Positions 7,676 through 12,842 of a DNA stretch of 12,842 bases are shown here, piece by piece (positions within the stretch are counted from its first letter, which is position 1; each line of letters begins with the position of its first letter). The DNA is taken from assembly GCA_903923345.1 (NCBI GenBank), contig CAIXXI010000266.1, forward strand, positions 1 to 12,842, given 5' to 3'. Below the pieces are notes generated by a model. The model searched no databases and was not told where the DNA came from. It saw nothing but the letters and a program-made list of their open reading frames with translations. Position numbers and translations under genes: made by a program. The stretch comes from an uncultured Burkholderiales bacterium. GTDB lineage: Bacteria > Pseudomonadota > Gammaproteobacteria > Burkholderiales > Burkholderiaceae_E.

Positions 7676-7715
7676 CTGAAAAGTTCCTTTCGACTGCCGG
7701 GCTGTGCGACTGCGC

Positions 7716-8816
7716 TCAGAGACGGCCCTTGCCCAGATCGAGAAAGCCGCGGGACAGGTTGACCTGCAGCGTGTCGGTGTCACCTTCGACCAGGCGGCTG
7801 GCACGCACACGGCGAATGGCCGCTTCCAATGGATGGCCCTCGACCAGGGCCTCGCCGCCCACGAGTTGCACGGCCATATCGACCAGCGTGTTGACGGTTT
7901 CGCTGGCAAAGACCTTGGCCGCAATGCTCTCGTTGACCGCGTCCTGACCGGAATCGGCGAGTCGTGCCGTGCGATACACCGCCGATCGGGCGGCGTAGGT
8001 CAGGATGCGCATCTCGCCAAACCGCAGCCGGACCCGGTCGTGCTGGCCCAGCGGGCCGTTGCGGCGCTCGCGCTGCAAGGCCTCGGTCACCACCGACATG
8101 ACCCACTGTGCGGTGCCGACGCAGTCGGCCGCGACCGTTCGGCGAACCGAACTGATCTTGGCCAGGGCGCGGCCGCGTCCGTCTCCGGGTTTTCCGATGG
8201 CATGGTGGCGCGGCACGCGGACCTCGTCGAATCGGAAGGCTGCATGATGGCTGCCGTCCAGCGATGCGAAGCGCCGCTCAATCGAGACCCCGGGCCGATC
8301 GGTGTCGATGATCACCATCGAGGGGCCCTGGCCTTCGACATCGACCAAGGCAGTGAGGAAGTGTGCGTGAACGCCGCCGGTGACGTACGACTTGCGCCCG
8401 CTCACGACCAGCTCGTCACCGTCGATGCGGGCCCAGGTCGGGCGTGGCGCATCGGCCGGTTCGGTGAAGGCGAATCCGGCGCGCTTGTCCCCGGCGAGCA
8501 TCGGCGCCAGATGCGTGCTGGCAAGCGGTTCAGGCACAGCATGCAGGATGCCTGCATCCGCGCCGAACAGTCCGGGCAGATGACCCACGCCGTGGGCTGC
8601 CAGGGTCTCGCGTGCCACCAGCAGGGTCAGCGCGGCGGTGTCCTGAGACTGGGTCAGGCCATACACGCCCATCGCCTGCGAAGCCTTGCGAACGGATGAC
8701 GCCCGCTCGTCGGGTGCCAGCGATGCGTCATCCCTCAGGGCCTGCAGTGTGTCGGTGGCGAGTTTCGAGCATTGCTCGCGCAAGGCGAGCAACTCGGCGG
8801 ACAGAAAATCGGGCAC
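7716..8816 (-). CDS. Acyl-CoA dehydrogenase-family flavoprotein (divergent)
   Basis: This 366-residue protein is slightly short for the FAD-dependent acyl-CoA dehydrogenase family, which introduces a 2,3-double bond into acyl-CoA and passes electrons to ETF. Visible are FAFTEPADA (115-123), the flavin/substrate strand; a middle beta-domain with VSGRKSYVTGG (138-148); FDEVRVP (196-202); and a C-terminal helical domain with QLVGGEALVEGHPLEAAIRRVR and RLVEGDTDTLQ (341-351). The EGT motif of medium-chain enzymes, whose Glu is the base, appears shifted: Glu344 lies one residue earlier. The dehydrogenase base is therefore uncertain. The start is GTG at 8816, four bases after the ABM stop, with no clear SD, so translational coupling is likely. 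A GTG at 8912 would need 32 more residues that are only out-of-frame ABM coding sequence. It pairs with the downstream kinase gene. Confidence 0.9.
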   Translation of the reverse strand: MPDFLSAELLALREQCSKLATDTLQALRDDASLAPDERASSVRKASQAMGVYGLTQSQDTAALTLLVARETLAAHGVGHLPGLFGADAGILHAVPEPLASTHLAPMLAGDKRAGFAFTEPADAPRPTWARIDGDELVVSGRKSYVTGGVHAHFLTALVDVEGQGPSMVIIDTDRPGVSIERRFASLDGSHHAAFRFDEVRVPRHHAIGKPGDGRGRALAKISSVRRTVAADCVGTAQWVMSVVTEALQRERRNGPLGQHDRVRLRFGEMRILTYAARSAVYRTARLADSGQDAVNESIAAKVFASETVNTLVDMAVQLVGGEALVEGHPLEAAIRRVRASRLVEGDTDTLQVNLSRGFLDLGKGRL

Positions 8817-8820
8817 GGGC

Positions 8821-9111
8821 TCAGCCGAGTTCGACGAGTCGCAGCACGTTGGGTGGGCCGTCCATGAAGGCGCCCATCTCGCGTCCGATGGTCTTGAAGT
8901 GATCGGCTGCACGGTGCGCCTTGACGGCCTCTTCGTCCTTGTAGCGCTCCATGAACACGAAGGTGCTCGGGTCGTCGCCCTTGTTCAGGGTGTAGAGCAG
9001 GCAGCCGGGTTCGTTCGCGTTGACGGCGGCGACCAGTCGCAGGGCGGTTTCCTGGAAGGCGGATTCCTGGCCGGCCTTGACCTTGATGGTGGCGATCGTG
9101 CAAAGGGTCAT
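8821..9111 (-). CDS. Small ABM/YgiN-fold protein (antibiotic biosynthesis monooxygenase family)
   Basis: The 96-residue protein has the dimeric ferredoxin-like ABM fold: strand IATIKVKAGQESAFQE, a helix with LRLVAAVNANEPGCLLYTL, TFVFMERYKDEEAVKAH in which the conserved FxxxExY-like segment is clear, and DHFKTIG followed by a C-terminal strand. Family members range from cofactor-free monooxygenases on quinones and polyketides to heme-degrading enzymes and proteins with no known activity. The residues seen do not decide which applies. It is the first gene of the leftward run, with a modest SD (GAGG about nine to ten bases upstream). Its TGA lies four bases before the GTG of the ACAD gene, so the two are probably made together. 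It may be an accessory or detoxifying protein for the ACAD step. Confidence 0.88.
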   Translation of the reverse strand: MTLCTIATIKVKAGQESAFQETALRLVAAVNANEPGCLLYTLNKGDDPSTFVFMERYKDEEAVKAHRAADHFKTIGREMGAFMDGPPNVLRLVELG

Positions 9112-9303
9112 GAGTGTCTGCCTCGTGTTTGTGTGTGTGATTCCAGTCTACCCGCAGGCTGGATGCCTGCGGAATCCGGGATTCGGCGGGCGCGCCCATT
9201 GTGGAACGCACAAGCCCTGTGCACGAGCTGATCGGCTGGAATGGTGCTTGCGCACCGGTAAGATCGACGGGCTGCGTCAATCACCCGCACAGGAGACCTT
9301 CCG
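9112..9303. promoter_or_regulatory. Divergent intergenic region between the ABM and DUF35 genes
   Basis: This 192-bp spacer should hold the outward promoters of both units. It contains a perfect 8-bp inverted repeat with a five-base spacer (9152-9159 and 9165-9172) and smaller repeats, GAATC-N3-GATTC just after it and GCACA-N5-TGTGC near 9207-9221. It also holds a GGTGC-N4-GCACC hairpin near 9243. No pair of -35/-10 hexamers is convincing on either strand. The DUF35 SD, AGGAGA (9291-9296), is clear. No regulator gene is in the window. Confidence 0.5.
9152..9172. repeat. 8-bp perfect inverted repeat, candidate operator
   Basis: CCGCAGGC and GCCTGCGG face each other across TGGAT. The size and symmetry suit a dimeric repressor such as TetR, MarR or GntR type, and the site lies about midway between the divergent starts. 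It could also form a short hairpin in RNA. No second full copy was found elsewhere in the spacer. Confidence 0.4.
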
Positions 9304-9726
9304 ATGACTGCCACCAAGCCAGCAACCGCCAAGGCGGTTCCGGTCCCCACCCCGAATACCAAGCCCTTCTGGGAAGGCACACAGGCAGGCGAACTGCGCA
9401 TGCAACGCTGCACAGGCTGCTCATCCCATTTCCTCTATCCGCGCCCGAACTGTCCTTCATGCGGATCGACCCAGACCGAATGGGTCAAGGCCAGCGGTCG
9501 TGCCACGCTGTATTCCTATGTCATCAACCACATGGCTGCGCCCGGCTGGGAAGGCGAGGTGCCTTACGTGATCGCGGTCGTCAAGCTGGCCGAGGGGCCG
9601 CGCATGATGTCCAACCTGGTCGGCGTTGCGCCTGACCCGGCCGCACTGGTGCTGGATATGCCGCTTGAAGTCACCTTCGAGGCGCGCGGCAACATCATGC
9701 TGCCGCTGTTCAAACCCGCTGCCTGA
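9304..9726 (+). CDS. DUF35 zinc-ribbon / OB-fold acyl-CoA-associated protein
   Basis: The 140-residue protein has the two-part DUF35 layout. After a helical N-terminal segment (FWEGTQAGELRMQRC) comes a rubredoxin-like zinc ribbon with C36, C39, C50 and C53 (CTGC...CPSC), then an OB-fold with TLYSYVINH, PYVIAVVKLAEGPRMMSNLVG and a final VTFEARGN strand. DUF35 proteins bind acyl-CoA and partner thiolase-superfamily enzymes: with Ltp2 they form the steroid side-chain retro-aldolase, and related pairs act in HMG-CoA synthesis and acetoacetyl chemistry. All four zinc ligands are present. The gene begins the rightward unit with AGGAGA seven bases before the ATG and lies 11 bp before the thiolase-like gene, its evident partner. 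No MaoC hydratase domain is fused to it, unlike ChsH2. Confidence 0.94.
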   Translation: MTATKPATAKAVPVPTPNTKPFWEGTQAGELRMQRCTGCSSHFLYPRPNCPSCGSTQTEWVKASGRATLYSYVINHMAAPGWEGEVPYVIAVVKLAEGPRMMSNLVGVAPDPAALVLDMPLEVTFEARGNIMLPLFKPAA

Positions 9727-9730
9727 GGAG
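9725..9730 (+). promoter_or_regulatory. SD of the thiolase-like gene, overlapping the DUF35 stop
   Basis: The DUF35 stop TGA (9724-9726) runs into GAGGAG, again as TGAGGAG, seven bases before the ATG at 9738. It fixes that start over the in-frame ATG at 9747 and suggests coupled, near-stoichiometric synthesis of the two partners. Confidence 0.8.
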
Positions 9731-9737
9731 CCGTCAG

Positions 9738-10883
9738 ATGAGTCGCATGAAAATCGCCATTGCCGGGGCCGCTGAAACCGATCTCGGCGCATTGCCCCAC
9801 ATGTCTGAACTCGACCTGCGTGCCGATGCAGCGCATCGCGCGCTCGCCGATGCCGGTCTGACGCTGGCCGATGTGGACGGGATCACCAGTGCCACCGAAT
9901 CACCGATCGACGTCGCCCATTACCTGGGCGTCACGCCCAGCTGGTACGACGGCACCTCGGTCGGTGGCTGCTCCTTCCTCGTTCATGTCCGCCATGCGGC
10001 GGCTGCGATCCGCGCGGGTTTGTGCACCACCGTGCTGGTGCTGCATGGCGAGTCGGGCCGCTCGCAGGTGGGTCGGCCACCGCGCATTCGCCCTGCCCAC
10101 AGCATGATCGGCCAGTTCGAATTGCCCTACGGCGCGTTTGCGCCGCCCAACATGTTCACCCTGCCTTTCATGCGCTACATGAAGGAGACCGACACCACCC
10201 TCGAGCACCTCGCCGAGGTGGTTGTGGCGCAGAGCCACTGGGCCGCCGGTAATCCGCGCGCCAGTCGCAGCAAGCTGCTGACCGCGCAGGATGTGATGTC
10301 CGCGCCGATGATCGCGTATCCCTTCACCAAGCTGCAGTGCTGCGTGGTGACCGATGGTGGCGGTGCGCTCGTGATCACCAGCGCCGATCGGGCCCGCAAT
10401 CTGCGCAATGCCAATCGACCCGTGTATCTGCTCGGATCGGGCGAGGCCTGCGACAGCCCGATGGTCTCGATGATGGACGACATGACTTCCTCCAAGGGCT
10501 TCAAGCGTGCGAGCAAGATGGCCTTCGATGAGTCCGGTGTGAAGCATTCCGACATCGATCATCTGATGATCTATGACGCCTTCGCGCACCTGCCGCTGTA
10601 CGGCCTGGAAGACCTCGGATTCGTGGGTCGCGGCGAAGCCGGCGAGTTCATCAAGGCGGGTCACACCCGCCCGGGCGGCAAGCTGCCCTTGAACACGAGT
10701 GGTGGCGGCATTCTGTACACGCACACCGGCATGTACGGCATGTTCGCGATCCTGGAATCGGTTCGACAGCTGCGCGGTGAGGCCTTCCGTCAGGTCGATG
10801 GCGTCAAGACCAGTCTGGTGCAGGGCGTTGGCGGCATGTTTACCGCCGCCGCAACGCTGGTGCTGTCGAACCAGGAGCCTTGA
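9738..10883 (+). CDS. Thiolase-superfamily protein, Ltp2/SCP-x-like
   Basis: The 381-residue protein has the duplicated thiolase fold: an N-terminal half with LRADAAHRALADAGL and WYDGTSVGGCSFLVHVRHAA, and a C-terminal half with YDAFAHLPLYGLEDLGF (279-295), then NTSGGGILYTHTGMYG (319-334). H329 is the usual active-site His region. Catalytic thiolases have a nucleophilic Cys in the first half and a second Cys near the C-terminus. Here the second motif reads LVQGVGGMF with no Cys. In the first half, ungapped alignment places G77 on the nucleophile with C78 beside it. The protein therefore resembles SCP-x/Ltp proteins, some of which are retro-aldolases working with a DUF35 partner. It probably cleaves a C-C bond in a CoA thioester. 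Loss of catalysis or a thiolase role through C78 are alternatives. Confidence 0.92.
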   Translation: MSRMKIAIAGAAETDLGALPHMSELDLRADAAHRALADAGLTLADVDGITSATESPIDVAHYLGVTPSWYDGTSVGGCSFLVHVRHAAAAIRAGLCTTVLVLHGESGRSQVGRPPRIRPAHSMIGQFELPYGAFAPPNMFTLPFMRYMKETDTTLEHLAEVVVAQSHWAAGNPRASRSKLLTAQDVMSAPMIAYPFTKLQCCVVTDGGGALVITSADRARNLRNANRPVYLLGSGEACDSPMVSMMDDMTSSKGFKRASKMAFDESGVKHSDIDHLMIYDAFAHLPLYGLEDLGFVGRGEAGEFIKAGHTRPGGKLPLNTSGGGILYTHTGMYGMFAILESVRQLRGEAFRQVDGVKTSLVQGVGGMFTAAATLVLSNQEP

Positions 10884-10915
10884 GCCAAGGCTGTCTGTCG
10901 GCCAATTCGATCAGC

Positions 10916-10929
10916 GGATCGGCCGATCC
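10916..10929. repeat. 14-bp perfect palindrome between convergent genes
   Basis: The 63-bp gap between the thiolase-like stop and the hydrolase stop holds the perfect palindrome GGATCGGCCGATCC. An alternative fold pairs CGATC with GATCG across AGCG, extended by TCGGC/GCCGA with a bulge. This could be a weak two-way terminator, but neither strand shows a T-run after it. A protein-binding site is the other option. Confidence 0.35.
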
Positions 10930-10946
10930 TGCGCAACTGACGCGTG

Positions 10947-11837
10947 TTACCTGACCCGGTCGATCACGAGCTGCGCGACGAGCTGAGGATCCTGCATCGG
11001 CAGGAAATGCGAATGCTCGCTCAGGTACAGATCCTGTCCCTTGAGAAACTCGCCGGCCACCTCAGGCCAGGTCGGCGAGAACGAATAGTCAAAGGGGTCG
11101 CTGTCTGGCCCGCGCTGCCGCGCCCGCACCACGGTAATCGGGATGCGCAAGGCTCTGATGCTGGCATAGATGCTCGCATTCGAGCGACCGGTCATGTAGA
11201 CGCTCGCTTCGGTGATCGGGCTGCAGGCCAGCTCCACGCCCTCACCGTCGGCAGCAGGCAGCACGCCGTGGGTGCAGTAGTCACGCAGCGCCTGTTGATC
11301 AAAGAGGCTGTAGGGCATGCGGGATGTAAACCGCTCGATCATTTCATCGACCGAAGCAAAGCGGCTGCGACGGCGTGCGGCTGGATGCAGGCCGCCCGGA
11401 TAGGTCATGGGTGCGTCGTGATAGGCCTGCGGTGACGCGATGACCGGATCAATCAGCATCAGTTGCTCGAAGCGACCGGCCTCGAAGGCAGCCGCCTGAA
11501 CAAGCGTGTGGGCACCCATGCTGTGGCCCACCGCAAACAGTCTCGACAGATCGAGTGCAGCAACGAAGCCCGCCAGATCCCGTCCGAGCGTGGCCCATTG
11601 GGTGATCTCGGTTTGAGTGCTGCGACCATGAGCACGCTGTTCGACCGCGATGATGTGCCAGGCCGGAAGGTGGGCGATCACACGGTCCCAGACTCGGGCG
11701 TGAAATCCGGTTGCATGGACCAGCAGCAGGCTGGGTGTCGAGCCGCGCAGCTGGGCGCGCCATTCGAAGCAGGCCATCGAGATCCCGTTCGCCTCAACGA
11801 AACGAAGCTCGGGCGTGTGGGTGCCGGTGTCAGCCAT
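10947..11837 (-). CDS. Alpha/beta hydrolase
   Basis: The 296-residue protein is a single-domain alpha/beta hydrolase. It shows LLLVHATGFHARVW (37-50) with the HxTG oxyanion strand, EQRAHGRS (66-73), the nucleophile elbow GHSMG with S106, and a C-terminal SHFLPMQDP (276-284) whose H277 is the likely catalytic His. The acid residue is not certain; D130 and D245/D247 are candidates. A cap insertion lies around 140-215. Members include esterases, thioesterases, C-C hydrolases and epoxide hydrolases; the sequence alone does not choose between them. A thioesterase or ester/lactone-opening role would fit the CoA gene setting. It follows the second ACAD gene by 48 bp, probably as one unit, and converges on the thiolase-like gene. 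No SD is visible before the ATG. Confidence 0.9.
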   Translation of the reverse strand: MADTGTHTPELRFVEANGISMACFEWRAQLRGSTPSLLLVHATGFHARVWDRVIAHLPAWHIIAVEQRAHGRSTQTEITQWATLGRDLAGFVAALDLSRLFAVGHSMGAHTLVQAAAFEAGRFEQLMLIDPVIASPQAYHDAPMTYPGGLHPAARRRSRFASVDEMIERFTSRMPYSLFDQQALRDYCTHGVLPAADGEGVELACSPITEASVYMTGRSNASIYASIRALRIPITVVRARQRGPDSDPFDYSFSPTWPEVAGEFLKGQDLYLSEHSHFLPMQDPQLVAQLVIDRVR

Positions 11838-11855
11838 GGTCGTGTCGGATGGACT

Positions 11856-11877
11856 GTGCCCGGGGTGGCCCGGGCAC
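11856..11877 (-). repeat. 9-bp GC-rich hairpin between the ACAD and hydrolase genes
   Basis: Arms GTGCCCGGG (11856-11864) and CCCGGGCAC (11869-11877) are perfectly complementary across a four-base loop, in the 48-bp gap between the two minus-strand genes. As RNA it would be a strong stem. It lacks a U-tract, so it may protect or separate the two messages rather than end transcription. Confidence 0.5.
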
Positions 11878-11885
11878 TGCCGTGT

Positions 11886-12842
11886 TCAGCCGCGGGCCCG
11901 GGTCGGGATCTGGTTGAAGGGCACGCTCTTGTCGACACGGATATCGGCCGGCAGTCCGAGCACCCGTTCGGCGATGATGTTGCGCAGGATCTCGTCGGTG
12001 CCGCCTTCGATGCGGGTGCCGGGCGAGCGCAGCAGCATCCCCTGGAAGCGGCCGTTGTCCATGGCGCTGGCGGTGTCGCTGATCACGCCGGCCTGGCCTT
12101 GCAGGTCGAGTGCGAACATCGCGATCTCCTGCATCATCTCGCCGCCCACGAGCTTGCCGATCGAGTTCTCCGGGCCCGGCATTTCACCTCTGGATACTGC
12201 CGAAATTGCGCGGTATCCGGTGTATTTCAGGCCGCTGGCCCGCACCGCCCACTGCGCCAGCTTCGAGCGCACGGCCGGATCATCGATGGCCCGTCCATGG
12301 CCGGTCTCGAGCGTGCAGCACAGCTCGAAGAGTTCGGGAAATCCGGTCTGGTAACCCGCGCCGATCGACAGGCGCTCATTCATCAGGGTCACCAGCGAGA
12401 CCTGCCAGCCATCGCCCACCTTGCCCAGGCGCTGCGCATCAGGGATGCGCACATCCGTGAAGAACACCTCATTGAAGCCGGACTGCCCATTGACCTGCTT
12501 GATCGGACGAATCTCGATGCCTGGCGAGCGCATGTCCAGGAAGAACATGGTCAGGCCCTTGTGCTTGGCCACCGTCGGATCGGTCCGGGTGATCAGGATG
12601 GCATGGTCCGAATAGTGGGCGCCCGAGGTCCAGATCTTCTGGCCATTGATCACCCAGTCATCGCCATCGCGCTCGGCACGGGTGCGCAGGCCGGCCAGGT
12701 CTGAACCGCCGGCCGGTTCTGAGAACAACTGGCACCAGATCTCCTCGCCCGAGGCCAGCGGCGGCAGAAAGCGGCGCTTCTGATCTTCGGTGGCATAGGC
12801 CATCATCGTCGGGCCGCACATGCCCTGGCCGATGCCAAAGGG
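11886..12842 (-). CDS. Acyl-CoA dehydrogenase, N-terminus outside window
   Basis: The visible 318 residues lack the N-terminal helical domain's first part, which lies beyond the right edge. They contain the canonical flavin/substrate strand CQLFSEPAGGSDLAGL, then GQKIWTSGAHYSDHAILITRTD with the Trp-Thr-Ser flavin contact, FFTDVRIP, VTLMNERLSIGAG, and a C-terminal helix with RIEGGTDEILRNIIAERVLGLP. This is a standard FAD-dependent acyl-CoA dehydrogenase that would desaturate an acyl-CoA and reduce ETF. In the C-terminal motif EGGT stands where medium-chain enzymes have xEGT, so the catalytic Glu is shifted by one or lies elsewhere, as in isovaleryl-CoA dehydrogenase. It is clearly different from the more divergent ACAD at 7716-8816. 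The alpha/beta hydrolase follows 48 bp downstream. Confidence 0.95.
   Translation of the reverse strand, partial: PFGIGQGMCGPTMMAYATEDQKRRFLPPLASGEEIWCQLFSEPAGGSDLAGLRTRAERDGDDWVINGQKIWTSGAHYSDHAILITRTDPTVAKHKGLTMFFLDMRSPGIEIRPIKQVNGQSGFNEVFFTDVRIPDAQRLGKVGDGWQVSLVTLMNERLSIGAGYQTGFPELFELCCTLETGHGRAIDDPAVRSKLAQWAVRASGLKYTGYRAISAVSRGEMPGPENSIGKLVGGEMMQEIAMFALDLQGQAGVISDTASAMDNGRFQGMLLRSPGTRIEGGTDEILRNIIAERVLGLPADIRVDKSVPFNQIPTRARG

Noticed and set aside
7676..7924. 83-codon upstream extension of the APH-like kinase
   Set aside because: It overlaps the ACAD coding sequence out of frame and reads as Arg/Ser/Trp/Pro-rich noise; the ATG at 7675 has a well-placed AAAGGAA.
7704..8699. 331-codon + strand frame opposite the ACAD gene
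   Set aside because: Antisense to a real acyl-CoA dehydrogenase; no recognisable motif, no SD.
8817..8912. 32-codon upstream extension of the ACAD from a GTG at 8912
   Set aside because: It is the ABM coding region in another frame and adds no ACAD-like sequence; GTG at 8816 is the natural start.
9900..10724. 274-codon minus-strand frame opposite the thiolase-like gene
   Set aside because: The + strand frame has full thiolase-fold motifs and a good SD; the minus frame has neither.
11463..12704. 413-codon + strand frame opposite the hydrolase and second ACAD
   Set aside because: It crosses two genuine minus-strand genes and their spacer; composition is that of antisense translation.

Overview
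The window looks like a high-GC (roughly 60-65% by eye) proteobacterial chromosome segment. The CoA-centred gene repertoire, the tight same-strand packing, and many long antisense open frames typical of high-GC DNA fit a Beta- or Gammaproteobacterium. No marker gene is present to settle the taxonomy. There are no RNA genes, insertion sequences, CRISPR arrays or phage genes. Coding density is above 90%, and no gene-free stretch exceeds 200 bases.

Layout. At the left edge (1-278, +) is the 3' end of an M23 metallopeptidase gene. It runs head-on into an EamA-type transporter gene, and their stop codons overlap. From 9111 down to 275, eight genes read leftward: a small ABM-fold protein, an acyl-CoA dehydrogenase (ACAD), an aminoglycoside-phosphotransferase-like (APH) kinase, an 804-residue tandem family III CoA-transferase, a single-domain family III CoA-transferase, an SDR oxidoreductase, a class II aldolase/adducin-family protein, and the EamA transporter. 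The longest gap in this run is 142 bp (4031-4172), before the single-domain CoA-transferase, so there may be two transcription units. Diverging from the ABM gene across a 192-bp spacer is a two-gene unit on the + strand: a DUF35 zinc-ribbon/OB-fold protein and a thiolase-superfamily protein. At the right edge two more minus-strand genes converge on the thiolase: an alpha/beta hydrolase and a second ACAD cut by the window end.

How the genes may work together. The set reads as a catabolic island for a carboxylic acid handled as a CoA thioester. The CoA-transferases would activate the acid and the ACADs would desaturate it. The SDR would oxidise or reduce an alcohol/ketone. The thiolase-like/DUF35 pair would cleave a C-C bond, by thiolysis or by a retro-aldol reaction as in Ltp2-ChsH2(DUF35). 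The transporter may import or export a substrate. The APH-like kinase beside an ACAD recalls the split or fused kinase/ACAD systems for 4-hydroxyacyl-CoA (bacterial LvaA/LvaC, mammalian ACAD10/11). That makes phosphorylation-dependent removal of a hydroxyl group the most interesting hypothesis here. The substrate cannot be deduced from the sequence.

Several enzymes carry non-canonical active sites: the class II aldolase has Gly where FucA has its catalytic Glu, the thiolase-like protein lacks the C-terminal Cys motif, and both ACADs have a displaced Glu in the EGT region. A perfect 14-bp inverted repeat spans the EamA start codon. Its loop holds a -10-like hexamer placed so that a transcript could begin at or next to the ATG.
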